Positions 33,185 to 41,633 of a stretch of 64,000 bases of DNA are shown piece by piece; position 1 is the first letter of the stretch; every line of letters begins with the position of its first letter. Both the position numbers and the translations under genes were made by a program. Under the pieces are notes generated by a model, which saw only the letters and a list, made by a program, of their open reading frames with translations, searched no databases and was not told where the DNA came from. Source of the DNA: JAQBXX01 sp947085325 (lineage in GTDB: Bacteria > Pseudomonadota > Gammaproteobacteria > SURF-13); contig CAMTVY010000008.1 of NCBI GenBank assembly GCA_947085325.1, positions 1 through 64,000 on the forward strand. The letters run 5' to 3'.

Positions 33185-33556
33185 TCAGAAATTGATGGCA
33201 TCGAAGCGCGGTTCCCGCCCAAGCACCTGTACGGTGATGCGGTTGGGCAGGCAGGCCGCGACTTCGCCGCCCAGCGTCAGCCAGCCGGTATGGATGCACT
33301 GCTTGCCGTGACACGGTGAATCGATGAAGCGAATCTTGCCGGCGCGGATTTCGATCTCGCTGACCCCGAGTGTGCCGGGGATACGCAGGCGCTGGTCTTT
33401 ATACAGCGACACCACGCTGAATTCCTTGCCGCCGACCAGAATGCGTGCCTGTTCGCCTTGCGTGGCGTCACCCCAGAAGCGGATGTACAGGAATGCCAGC
33501 AAGGCCAACGTCGCGATCAGTATCACGCTATCGGCCCGGTTCAGTGCAAATGTCAT
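33185..33556 (-). CDS. Membrane-anchored NusG domain II protein
   Basis: A 123-residue protein with one N-terminal membrane helix (about residues 9-27) and an extracytoplasmic NusG_II domain. The conserved Cys-containing stretch SPCHGKQCIHTGW (near residue 81) and ACLPNRITVQV match the family. Such stand-alone domains accompany ApbE flavinyltransferases and Gx transporters. It overlaps apbE by four bases, supporting one functional unit. The molecular role is unknown. Confidence 0.85.
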   Translation of the reverse strand: MTFALNRADSVILIATLALLAFLYIRFWGDATQGEQARILVGGKEFSVVSLYKDQRLRIPGTLGVSEIEIRAGKIRFIDSPCHGKQCIHTGWLTLGGEVAACLPNRITVQVLGREPRFDAINF

Positions 33557-34650
33557 AACGCAGCGCTGATTACAATTTCAGGCGCCGGGTCGATTTCAAA
33601 ACGGATGCGTTTTGCCAGCGCCGGGTCGATGTGTACGGTGCCCTGTGCGTCGATCAGCATCACGTGTTTGACGCCCATGGCGCGCGCGATGCGCTGCCAG
33701 TCGTGTGCGCCTGCGACCAGCAGTGCCGTGCTCGCGGCGTCTGCCGTGGTGGCATCGTGCGCCAGCACGGTGACCGACAGCGTGCCTTGCGCGGGATAGC
33801 CGGTGCGCGGGTCGAGTACGTGATGGTAGCGTTTGCCCCCGTATTCAAAATAACGCTCGTAGGTGCCGGAGGTGACGATGCTCTCATCGCCTTGCAGTTC
33901 AATGGAGGCGAAGATGCCGTTGCCGCGCGGGTTGCGGATACCGATGCGCCACGGGCGGGTACCGTGTTTGCCAATCACGCGAATATCGCCGCTGGCATTG
34001 ACTATCGCATTCTCGACACCCAGCGTGCGCAGGTGTGCGATGGCGACATCCACTGCATAGCCCTGGCCGATGGCGCCGACATCGAGTTGTACGGCCGGGT
34101 TGGTGCCGCGCAACTGGTTGCCTTCGATCACCACATCGTCAATGGTCGGGTGTTGTGCGACCAGTGCGTCGATGACGGCAGGGTCGGGTGGCGGGCCTTT
34201 GGGTTCGTCGCTTTGAAACCCCCAGCGCGCGAATAGCTGGCCGATGGCGGGGTTGAACAGGTAGTCGCTGGCGCGGGACAGCGCGCGCGCGCGTTCGAGC
34301 AGCGGTATCATCTCCGGCTCAGCGGAAAATGCCTGGCCTGCGGCCAACTGTGCGTTGATGCGGGTGAGCGCGCTGTCCTGCCATGCGTGCCAGGTGGCAT
34401 GAACGTGATTGAAGTCGGCCGTGACGGCATCGGCGGCACGCCGGGCGGTATCGGGCTCCATGCCCCAGATACTGATGTTCACCAGTGCGCCCAGTGCCAG
34501 CAGTTGCTCCTGATACAGGGGCTCCGGTTTGCTGCACGAGGCAGTGGCGAGTAGTGCGATGAGACAGTAGCGGAATGCGAGTGGCGAGTAGCGAGTAGCT
34601 AGTGGCGAGGGCACAGCAAAAGGCCGGTTACGCACGATTTTCCTCGCCAC
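33553..34650 (-). CDS. apbE: FAD:protein FMN transferase (ApbE), lipoprotein
   Basis: ApbE attaches FMN covalently to Thr/Ser of target proteins outside the cytoplasm. The family signatures LDVGAIGQGYAVDVA, NASGDIRVIGKHGTRPWRIGIRNP and HHVLDPRTGYPAQG are clear. A lipobox-like TASC after a hydrophobic stretch suggests membrane anchoring. The GTG at 34650 lies inside repeat copy 2, which encodes about the first 25 residues. No ATG, GTG or TTG follows in frame before the hydrophobic stretch, so this start, or the GTG five codons later, must be used. The gshB stop overlaps it (TAGTG). Length is 365 residues. Confidence 0.9.
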   Translation of the reverse strand: MARKIVRNRPFAVPSPLATRYSPLAFRYCLIALLATASCSKPEPLYQEQLLALGALVNISIWGMEPDTARRAADAVTADFNHVHATWHAWQDSALTRINAQLAAGQAFSAEPEMIPLLERARALSRASDYLFNPAIGQLFARWGFQSDEPKGPPPDPAVIDALVAQHPTIDDVVIEGNQLRGTNPAVQLDVGAIGQGYAVDVAIAHLRTLGVENAIVNASGDIRVIGKHGTRPWRIGIRNPRGNGIFASIELQGDESIVTSGTYERYFEYGGKRYHHVLDPRTGYPAQGTLSVTVLAHDATTADAASTALLVAGAHDWQRIARAMGVKHVMLIDAQGTVHIDPALAKRIRFEIDPAPEIVISAAL

Positions 34651-34664
34651 TAACTACTCGCCAC
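34581..34664. repeat. gsh-apbE operon palindrome, copy 2 (gshB/apbE junction)
   Basis: AGTGGCGAGG (34601-34610) pairs with CCTCGCCACT (34642-34651). The outer arms GTGGCGAGTAG and CTACTCGCCAC extend the stem, with a seven-base duplication (CGAGTAG) on the left. It contains the gshB stop TAG, the overlapping apbE GTG start and the sequence for the ApbE N-terminus. Confidence 0.85.
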
Positions 34665-35660
34665 TTGTTTCTCGACTACGTCGAGAAACTGTGCAGCAAT
34701 GTCTAATTCATACAACGCATCGAGTTCGCGCGCGCAGGTGGGGCTGGTGACATTGATCTCGGTGAGGTAATCGCCGATCACATCGAGACCCGCAAACAAC
34801 AGCCCGCGCGCGCGCAACTCAGGCCCGACCTGGGCGCAGATCCAGCGGTCGCGGGCAGACAGCGGCACGCCATCGCCGCGCCCGCCTGCGGCCAGATTGC
34901 CGCGGGTTTCGCCGGCTGCAGGAATGCGGGCCAGCGCATAGGGCACGGGCTCGCCGTCAATCATCAGGATGCGCTTGTCGCCAGCGCTGATTTCGGGAAT
35001 AAAGCGCTGCGCCATGATAAGGCTGGCGCCGTGCTGTGTCAGGGTTTCGATCACGACATTGATGTTGGGGTCGCCGCTACGCAGGCGGAATACCGATGCG
35101 CCGCCCATGCCGTGCAAGGGTTTGAAAATGGTGTCGCCGTGTTCGGCAATAAAGGCGCGCAGCGCATGGGCCTCACGCGTGACCAGTGTCGGCGGCGTGC
35201 ACTGCGGAAACCAGCTGGCGAACAGTTTCTCGTTGCAGTCGCGCAGCGCCTGCGGTTTGTTGATTACCCGCACCCCTGCTGTTTCCGCGCGTTCCAGCAA
35301 CTGGGTGGTGTAGAGATACTCCGTGTCAAAGGGTGGGTCCTTGCGCAGCAGGATGATATCCAGCGTGTCGAGCGCGGCGGGCTCCGCGCGGGCGAGATCA
35401 AACCAGTGTTCGGTATTATCCTCTACGCTCAGCTTGCGCATCTGCGCGAACACGCGCCCGTCGCGCAGGAACAGGTCGCCCTGTTCCATGTACTGGAGCG
35501 ACCAGTGGCGGCGTTGTGCCGCCAGCAGCATGGCGAAGGTGGTGTCTTTCTTGATGTTGATGCGGGCGATGGGATCCATCACTACGCCGAGTTTGAGGCA
35601 GCGGTGAGTTGCTAGTAGCGAGGGGGTAGGGTTGTGCACGGTTTTCTCGCCACTAGTCAC
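34650..35660 (-). CDS. gshB: Glutathione synthetase
   Basis: An ATP-grasp enzyme that joins gamma-glutamylcysteine and glycine. Conserved blocks include LGVVMDPIARINIKKDTTFAMLL, LLRKDPPFDTEYLY, NKPQALRDCNEK, LHGMGGASVFR and the C-terminal DVIGDYLTEINVTSPTC. Homologues start about seven residues before VMDP. Here the GTG at 35660 adds about 20 residues encoded by repeat copy 3. Starting at GTG 35582 would drop the first beta strand, so the longer form is kept. The protein ends VASS, also repeat-encoded. Confidence 0.93.
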   Translation of the reverse strand: MTSGEKTVHNPTPSLLATHRCLKLGVVMDPIARINIKKDTTFAMLLAAQRRHWSLQYMEQGDLFLRDGRVFAQMRKLSVEDNTEHWFDLARAEPAALDTLDIILLRKDPPFDTEYLYTTQLLERAETAGVRVINKPQALRDCNEKLFASWFPQCTPPTLVTREAHALRAFIAEHGDTIFKPLHGMGGASVFRLRSGDPNINVVIETLTQHGASLIMAQRFIPEISAGDKRILMIDGEPVPYALARIPAAGETRGNLAAGGRGDGVPLSARDRWICAQVGPELRARGLLFAGLDVIGDYLTEINVTSPTCARELDALYELDIAAQFLDVVEKQVASS

Positions 35661-35675
35661 TAGCTACTCGCCACT
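35603..35675. repeat. gsh-apbE operon palindrome, copy 3 (gshA/gshB junction)
   Basis: This copy is more diverged. The left arm GTTGCTAGTAGCGAGG and the right arm CTCGCCACTAGTCACTAGCTACTCGCCAC enclose GTGCACGGTTTT, matching the centre of copies 1 and 2. It carries the gshA stop TAG, the overlapping gshB GTG and the first gshB codons. Confidence 0.75.
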
Positions 35676-36967
35676 GTTTGCAATTCCCGCGCCGCTGCTA
35701 CCAGTGCCAGGCGTGCGATCACGCCGTAGGCATAGAACCGGTTAGGACTGGCGTCCGGCTCCTGGTTATGGTCGGGTGAGGTGCAGGACTCGGCAAAGGC
35801 GAGTGGCTCGAAGTGCATGCCGGGGGCGTTCAGATTTTCATCTGTCCCACGGTTTTTGTGTACACGGTAGAAGCCGCCCACGACATAATGGTTGATCATA
35901 TAGACTACCGGTTCGGCGACGGCTTCGCTGCCGTTTTCGCCCAGGGTTTCGAAGGTGTATACGCCCTCTTGCATGATGACCTTGCTCACTGCCTGGCCAC
36001 CCTTGATCGCTGCCATGCGCGTGCGCTCCTTGCGGTTGAGTTCGCGCATCTCGCTGCCGCTGTACACGCTCATCACGCCCATGCCGTAGGTGCCGGCATC
36101 GGCCTTTACCACCACGAAGGGCCGTTTTTCGATGCCGTATTCATCGTATTTGCGCCGGATGGCGTCGAGCAGGGCGTCGACATTGGTGGCTAGGCAGTCC
36201 TCGCCCTCGCGCTGCATGAAGTTGATTTCACCGCAGCGGCGGAATAACGGGTCGATCAGCCACGGATCGATATCGATGATCTCGGAAAACTCCGCGACCA
36301 CCTGTTTGTAGTGTTCGAAATGATCGGATTTGAGCCGGTTTGACCAGCCGAGGGCAAGCGGCGGGAGTACGGGTTGCGCCAGATCCTCCAGGAGCGGCGG
36401 CCGTCCGGCTGACAGATCATTGTTGAGCAGCACCATGCAGGGGGTGAAGCCGTGTACGCTGATGCGGTCGCTGTTGCGGTGTACCGGTTCGAGTTGCAGG
36501 CTGCGCTTCGAGGGCAGTAACACATCGAGTGGTTGCTCCAGGTCAGGCAACAGCGAGCCGATACGGACCGCAAATCCCGCTTTTCTGACAATGTCACGCA
36601 AGGTGGCAAGGCTTTCGAGGTAAAACAGATTACGGGTGTGATTCTCAGGAATAATCAGTATGTTGGCCGCACGCGGGCAGGTGCGTTCGATGGCCGTCTG
36701 TACCGCATGGATGCACAGCGGCAGGAAGGCGGGGTTGAGATTGTTGAAGCCGGCCGGAAACAGGTTGGTGTCGACCGGCGCCAGCTTGAAGCCGCTGTTA
36801 CGCAGGTCAACCGAGGCATAAAACGGGGCGGGTGTTGCCAGCCATTGGTGGCGTAGCCAGTGCTCGATCTGCGCCTGCTGGGCCAGCAGGTGGCTCTCGA
36901 TCAGTTGCAGCGGGCCATTGAGCGCCGTGGTGAGATGGGGAACGGCAAGTAGCGCTTCACTAGGCAT
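35660..36967 (-). CDS. gshA: Glutamate-cysteine ligase, proteobacterial ATP-grasp type
   Basis: A 435-residue enzyme for the first step of glutathione synthesis, unrelated to the E. coli type I enzyme. It matches the family found in betaproteobacteria and sulfur oxidisers. Segments such as YASVDLRNSGFKLAPVDTNLFPAGFNNL, ENHTRNLFYLES, VKADAGTYGMGVMSV and EPVVYMINHYVVGGFYRVH are characteristic. The final TVASS and the TAG stop come from repeat copy 3. It is the first gene of the operon and diverges from pilG across about 215 bases. Confidence 0.92.
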   Translation of the reverse strand: MPSEALLAVPHLTTALNGPLQLIESHLLAQQAQIEHWLRHQWLATPAPFYASVDLRNSGFKLAPVDTNLFPAGFNNLNPAFLPLCIHAVQTAIERTCPRAANILIIPENHTRNLFYLESLATLRDIVRKAGFAVRIGSLLPDLEQPLDVLLPSKRSLQLEPVHRNSDRISVHGFTPCMVLLNNDLSAGRPPLLEDLAQPVLPPLALGWSNRLKSDHFEHYKQVVAEFSEIIDIDPWLIDPLFRRCGEINFMQREGEDCLATNVDALLDAIRRKYDEYGIEKRPFVVVKADAGTYGMGVMSVYSGSEMRELNRKERTRMAAIKGGQAVSKVIMQEGVYTFETLGENGSEAVAEPVVYMINHYVVGGFYRVHKNRGTDENLNAPGMHFEPLAFAESCTSPDHNQEPDASPNRFYAYGVIARLALVAAARELQTVASS

Positions 36968-37183
36968 CAGACGATCTCAACGGGGCGTTTCTCCGTCACT
37001 GGGGGCTGTCTCAGCTTCAATGCGTACCCGGAGACGACAAACATCATAGCATGAGCGTTTTCCGGGGGGTGGAATCCCGTTGCCCAGGGCGGGAAAACGC
37101 CAGGGCGTACAGTTGTGAAATTGACGTTAATATCCTACCATGCAAAACATGGGGGGCCCATACTGGGGCGCAAGAGCAACGGG

Positions 37184-37591
37184 ATGAGCACTGACGCAGC
37201 AAAGGACGGTTTCAGTGGTTTGAAGGTGATGGTGATTGATGACAGCAAGACCATCCGGTGCACCGCCGAAACGCTGCTGAAAATGGCAGGCTGCGAGGTG
37301 GTCACGGCCACCGATGGCTTTGAGGCCCTGTCCAAGATTGTCGACCAGAAGCCCGAGATCATCTTCGTGGATATCATGATGCCGCGCCTGGATGGTTACC
37401 AGACCTGTGCGCTCATCAAGCACAATAAAACCTACCGGCATACACCAGTGATCATATTGTCGAGCCGCGATGGTTTGTTTGATAAGGCCCGCGGGCGCAT
37501 TGTGGGCTCGGCGCAATACCTTACCAAACCCTTCACCAAGGAAGAGTTGCTCGGCGCGATCAGGCGCCATGTTATCGACGCGCATTACTGA
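37184..37591 (+). CDS. pilG: Twitching response regulator PilG
   Basis: A 135-residue single-domain receiver phosphorylated by ChpA. It interacts with PilB-side factors to promote pilus extension and cAMP production. LKVMVIDDSKTIRCTAETLLKMAGCEVVTA, the phospho-acceptor in IIFVDIMMPRLDGYQTCALIKHN and the KPFTKEELLGAI end are near-identical to Pseudomonas PilG. The ATG at 37184 was chosen by homology; an in-frame extension begins at 37115. It opens the Pil-Chp cluster. Confidence 0.95.
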   Translation: MSTDAAKDGFSGLKVMVIDDSKTIRCTAETLLKMAGCEVVTATDGFEALSKIVDQKPEIIFVDIMMPRLDGYQTCALIKHNKTYRHTPVIILSSRDGLFDKARGRIVGSAQYLTKPFTKEELLGAIRRHVIDAHY

Positions 37592-37683
37592 GTACAGCAT
37601 ACGCCAACGCTAATAGCCTGCGGCATGCTGCCGTAGCGTGCTGCTGTTATTCACATTAGAATTGTCAAAGGAACATGGTAGCC

Positions 37684-38049
37684 ATGGCCCGCATATTGAT
37701 AGTGGACGATTCTCCTACTGATACCCACGTGCTGCAAACCATGCTGGAACGCAACGGCTACCAGACCCTCGCCGTGGCGAGTGGCGAGGAGAGTATCACT
37801 AAGGCGCGGGAGGAACAGCCTGACCTTATCCTGATGGATATTGTGATGCCGGGAATTAGTGGCTTTCAGGCCACCCGGCAGATCACCAAGATACCGGAAA
37901 CGGCCTCCATTCCTATCATCATCGTGACCACCAAAGATCAGGAGACGGATCGCGTCTGGGGGCTGCGTCAGGGCGCGTGTGATTACATCACCAAACCGGT
38001 AGCAGAGTCCGACCTGATCGGCAAGATCAGGGCGGCGCTGAGGAGCTGA
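37684..38049 (+). CDS. pilH: Twitching response regulator PilH
   Basis: A 121-residue receiver, the second regulator of the Chp system, thought to favour pilus retraction and to drain phosphate from ChpA. It has ARILIVDDSPTDTHVLQ, the phospho-acceptor in LILMDIVMPGISGF, and KPVAESDLIGKI. Starts at ATG 37675 (MVAMAR) or 37684 differ by three residues; 37684 matches family starts. The gap after pilG is about 90 bases with no clear terminator. Confidence 0.95.
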   Translation: MARILIVDDSPTDTHVLQTMLERNGYQTLAVASGEESITKAREEQPDLILMDIVMPGISGFQATRQITKIPETASIPIIIVTTKDQETDRVWGLRQGACDYITKPVAESDLIGKIRAALRS

Positions 38050-38060
38050 TCGATCGGGCT

Positions 38061-38609
38061 ATGGCACACCACCCTCGCTTTCACCCGCTGCTGCTGCTGC
38101 GTGATATGGAGGCGCGCGGGCGTTTGCATGCGCGAGATTTACCGCGCAAGGTGGAAGTGAAGCAGACCTGGGCCGGGGTCGGCTTTCGATTGGGAGAGGC
38201 GGACTTGGTGGTGCCGTTATCCGAGGTGCATGAGATGATGCCCTACCCGGCCCTGACGGTAGTGCCAGGGGCCAAGCCCTGGGTCAAGGGCATAGCCAAT
38301 GTGCGTGGTAATCTGCTGCCAATTGTGAGTTTGTCGGGCTATCTGGCAGACCAGGGTGGTGCCCCCGTCGCGCGCCGTACACGTGTGCTGGTAGTGCGTG
38401 ACGGTGATATCTACGCCGGCCTGGTTGTTGATTCGGTCTACGGACTGCAGCATTTTTATGAGGAAGAGCGCTGTGCGGAGGAGGCTCAGGTGGATGCGTC
38501 GATCCGGCCGTACCTGCAAGGCGCTTTTCTGCAGGCGGGACGATACTGGCGCGTGCTCAGTCTGCACCGGCTGACGCGCAGCCCTCAATTTCTGCAGGTG
38601 GCAGTGTAG
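38061..38609 (+). CDS. pilI: CheW-like adaptor PilI
   Basis: A 182-residue CheW-domain protein coupling the receptor PilJ to the kinase ChpA. The domain spans about residues 38-170, with VPLSEVHEMMPYPALTVVPGAKPWVKGIANVRGNLLPIVSL-type sequence; VRGNLLP and the later VLVVRDGDIYAGLVVDSV are the strongest signatures. It lies 11 bases after pilH and about 70 before pilJ. Confidence 0.93.
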   Translation: MAHHPRFHPLLLLRDMEARGRLHARDLPRKVEVKQTWAGVGFRLGEADLVVPLSEVHEMMPYPALTVVPGAKPWVKGIANVRGNLLPIVSLSGYLADQGGAPVARRTRVLVVRDGDIYAGLVVDSVYGLQHFYEEERCAEEAQVDASIRPYLQGAFLQAGRYWRVLSLHRLTRSPQFLQVAV

Positions 38610-38680
38610 CTGGTGAAGGGTGGCAGGTCAGCCGGTGCATCAGTACGGTATCTTTAAAAAGTGTGAACAGGGAGTCTGTT

Positions 38681-40729
38681 ATGCAACTGAAATCTAAAGC
38701 CGCCGGGCAGGTTCGCGGCCTCGACCTGGGGTTGAGATTCCTTATCGGTCTCCTGGTGGCGCTCATCGTTCTGCTGGCGATCGTCTTTAGTTACCTGGGT
38801 CGTCAGGCAGCGTATGACAAGCAATATCTCACGGATGCGAGCGAGTTGCGCCTGCTTGCGGAAACCACGGCCAAGGATGCCGTTGTGGCGGTGACTGTGA
38901 ATGCGCGGCCCGAGGTGTTCGAAAGTCTGGCCAATGCGCGTGATCAGGCCGAGAAAATATTAAAATACCTCCAGCTAGGCAATGCCGCAACTGGCTTGCC
39001 GCCCTCGCCCGCAACCGTTAAAGCATCCCTGACCAAGGTGGTTGACCAATGGAAGGATGTGCGCCGCAATATCGATACCATCCTCTCGAACCAGGCTCTG
39101 CTCGAATCTGCGGCTGCATTCGTGGTGACGACCAATGAGGTGGTGCCTCAGCTCGGTACGGCCTCGGAGCGTCTGATACAAACAATGAAAGAGCGCGGGA
39201 TGGGCACGGAAGACCTGCTGGCGGCCAGTGGTCAGGCGCTGTTGATTGAACGCATCAGTTCAAGCGTAAACCGCGTGTTTCAGGGTGCGCAAACCTCGCA
39301 GGAAGCAGCACAGGCTGCGGATATTTTCCGTCGCTCTGTGTCGCTGTTCGCGGCAACCCTGGAAGCGATGAAGAGTGGCAATCCGGCCATGAGGATCAGC
39401 GCGACTCCCGATGACGAGATTCAGAAGCAACTACGAGAAATATCACGCATGCTGAGTTCTATCTTTGAGCTTGACCTGCTGATCCTGGAAAAATTCCCGG
39501 ATCTATTCAAGGCTCAGGATGCCGCCGCGTCTATTGGTCGGGTCAGTCGCACACTGTTCGATGACGGTACGGAGCTGGTGAGCGCCTATGCTGGATTGGA
39601 AAGGCAACGTCTGGTATTGCCATTGTACGGCTATGTGCTGGGTGTGCTTGCCCTGATCACCCTGATTGTGCTTGGGTACAAGCTGCAACGCGATGCCCTC
39701 AAACAACGCCTGGAGGAGAGTACTGAGCATAACCGTCGCAACCAGGAGGCAATTCTCAGCCTGCTCGATGAAATGGACGGGCTCGCCGAAGGCGATCTTA
39801 CCATCCACGCGACCGTTACGGAGGCGTTCACTGGTGCTATTGCCGATGCCGTTAACTGTGCCATCGATGCCCTGCGCAGCCTGGTGACAGTCATCAACGA
39901 GACCACAGTACAGGTGTCGGTGGCAGCCCAGGAATCGCAGGCTACGGCCATCCTGCTTGCCGAGGCGAGCGATAGCCAGGCGCAGCAGATTACAGAAGCG
40001 AGTACCGCGGTGAATGAGATGGCGGCGTCCATTGAGCAGGTATCAGCCATTGCTGCGGAGTCGTCAGAGGTGGCGCTACGCTCAGTGGCGATCGCGGACA
40101 AGGGTGTGAGTATGGTACAGAGCACCATACAGGGCATGGACGCAATCCGCGAGCAGATACAGGAGACCTCGAAGCGCATCAAACGTCTGGGCGAAAGCTC
40201 ACAGGAGATTGGGGAAATCGTTGAACTCATCAACGATATTGCAGACCAGACTAATATCCTGGCACTCAACGCCGCCATCCAGGCGGCCATGGCGGGTGAA
40301 GCCGGCCGCGGCTTCGCGGTTGTGGCGGATGAAGTGCAGCGCCTCGCGGAGCGCTCCGGTAGCGCGACCAGGCAGATCGAGGCCCTGGTGAAGACGATTC
40401 AAACTGATACCAATGAAGCAATCGCCTCCATGGAAACAAGCACTGCCGGTGTAGTGGATGGGGCGCGACTGGCGCAAGACGCAGGCGAGGCGCTGAAGGA
40501 AATCGAGCGCGTATCGGTGCATCTGGCGGAGCGGGTGCAGAGCATCTCTCAGGCCGCGCGCCAGCAGTCATCTGCGTCGGCCAATATTTCAAATACCATG
40601 AGTTCCATTCGTGAGATCGCTACCCAAACCTCGATCGGTTCGAATGAAACTGCGGCCTCGATCGGCAACCTCGCCGATCTGGCGAACGAGCTGCGTACCT
40701 CGGTTGCGGGCTTCAAGTTGCCGGGTTGA
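38681..40729 (+). CDS. pilJ: Methyl-accepting chemoreceptor PilJ
   Basis: A 682-residue receptor of the Chp system. Membrane helices lie at about residues 18-38 and 312-332 and bracket a periplasmic PilJ-type sensing region. A HAMP-like linker and a methyl-accepting domain follow. The hairpin tip is INDIADQTNILALNAAIQAAMAGEAGRGFAVVADEV-like, near residue 515; alanine-methionine replaces the usual RAGE-type residue just before GEAGRG. The ATG at 38681 follows AGGGAG; a GTG at 38663 is a less likely start. The stop overlaps the TTG-opened reading frame preceding pilK. Confidence 0.95.
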   Translation: MQLKSKAAGQVRGLDLGLRFLIGLLVALIVLLAIVFSYLGRQAAYDKQYLTDASELRLLAETTAKDAVVAVTVNARPEVFESLANARDQAEKILKYLQLGNAATGLPPSPATVKASLTKVVDQWKDVRRNIDTILSNQALLESAAAFVVTTNEVVPQLGTASERLIQTMKERGMGTEDLLAASGQALLIERISSSVNRVFQGAQTSQEAAQAADIFRRSVSLFAATLEAMKSGNPAMRISATPDDEIQKQLREISRMLSSIFELDLLILEKFPDLFKAQDAAASIGRVSRTLFDDGTELVSAYAGLERQRLVLPLYGYVLGVLALITLIVLGYKLQRDALKQRLEESTEHNRRNQEAILSLLDEMDGLAEGDLTIHATVTEAFTGAIADAVNCAIDALRSLVTVINETTVQVSVAAQESQATAILLAEASDSQAQQITEASTAVNEMAASIEQVSAIAAESSEVALRSVAIADKGVSMVQSTIQGMDAIREQIQETSKRIKRLGESSQEIGEIVELINDIADQTNILALNAAIQAAMAGEAGRGFAVVADEVQRLAERSGSATRQIEALVKTIQTDTNEAIASMETSTAGVVDGARLAQDAGEALKEIERVSVHLAERVQSISQAARQQSSASANISNTMSSIREIATQTSIGSNETAASIGNLADLANELRTSVAGFKLPG

Positions 40730-40752
40730 GGGCAGACACCTCCCCCAGGCTC

Positions 40753-41633
40753 ATGAAGGATATGGCACACTGCGGCGGCGCACACGGGCAGTTGGCTGGT
40801 GTGCCGGGCATGGGTGATGCCGGGTTTACGCAGTGGGCCAAGCTGCTGGAGGCGCGCACCGGTATCAGTCTGCCAGTAGTGCGCAAGTCGTTTCTGCTGG
40901 CGAGTCTAGTTATACGTATGCGTGAGGTTGGCTCCCCAGATTACAGCAGCTACTACAGGCTGGTCACATCCGGTTTGGGCGGCGCAGTGGAATGGAGTGT
41001 GCTAGTGGATCGTCTCACGGTACACGAGCCCCGATTTTACCGGCACCCAAATTCACTCGCGCTGCTTGCGCGGCATCTGCAATCGCGCTGCGTACAGCGT
41101 GGGCCGCGCTGCCCATTAATGCCTGGAGTGCCGGTTGTGCCAGTGGCGAGGAGGCTTATAGTATCGCGATGGTAATCGAGCAACAGTTCAGTGCACACCA
41201 CGGTGAACATTATTACGGCGTGACTGGCACCGACGTCAGTCTTGCAGCGCTCGGGGCAGCGAGGCGGGGAGAGTTTCACAGGCGCAAACTGGTTGCGCTG
41301 GAGCCTGATCTGCTAGGGTGCTATTTTAGCCGGGTGGACGATGATCACTACCAGATATGCGAACGCCTGGGCAATCGCATGTGTTTCATGCGCATCAATT
41401 TTCTGGAGCCACTTTCACCTACCCTTGACGGAATGGACGTGATTTTTTGTCAGAATGTGCTTGTCTATTTCAGTCGGCAGCTGCGCGCAGACATCCTGAG
41501 CAGGATGGCCGAGTGCTTGTCCCCCGGTGGATTGCTGGTGCTGGGTTCGGGGGAGATCCTGCAGTGGTCTCATCCGGATATGGAGCGTGTGCCTTACGAA
41601 GACACCGTGGCGTATTACCGTCCCGCCTCATGA
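40753..41633 (+). pseudogene. pilK: CheR-type methyltransferase PilK, interrupted by a frameshift
   Basis: The N-terminal half reads in one frame up to about 41088 (FTQWAKLLEARTGISLPVVRKSFL, DRLTVHEPRFYRHPNSLALLARHL). The SAM-binding half continues in another frame from about 41112 (INAWSAGCASGEEAYSIAM, VIFCQNVLVYFS). One base lost or two gained between those points would explain it. PilK should methylate PilJ. The second half still overlaps chpA by ATGA, so the frame break is recent, an assembly error, or tolerated. The start ATG at 40753 is a best guess; 40762 is possible. Confidence 0.85.

Noticed and set aside
37771..37795. GTGGCGAGTGGCGAGGA inside pilH, resembling the gsh-apbE repeat arm
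   Set aside because: It encodes the conserved VASGEE segment of the receiver domain and lacks the centre and second arm.
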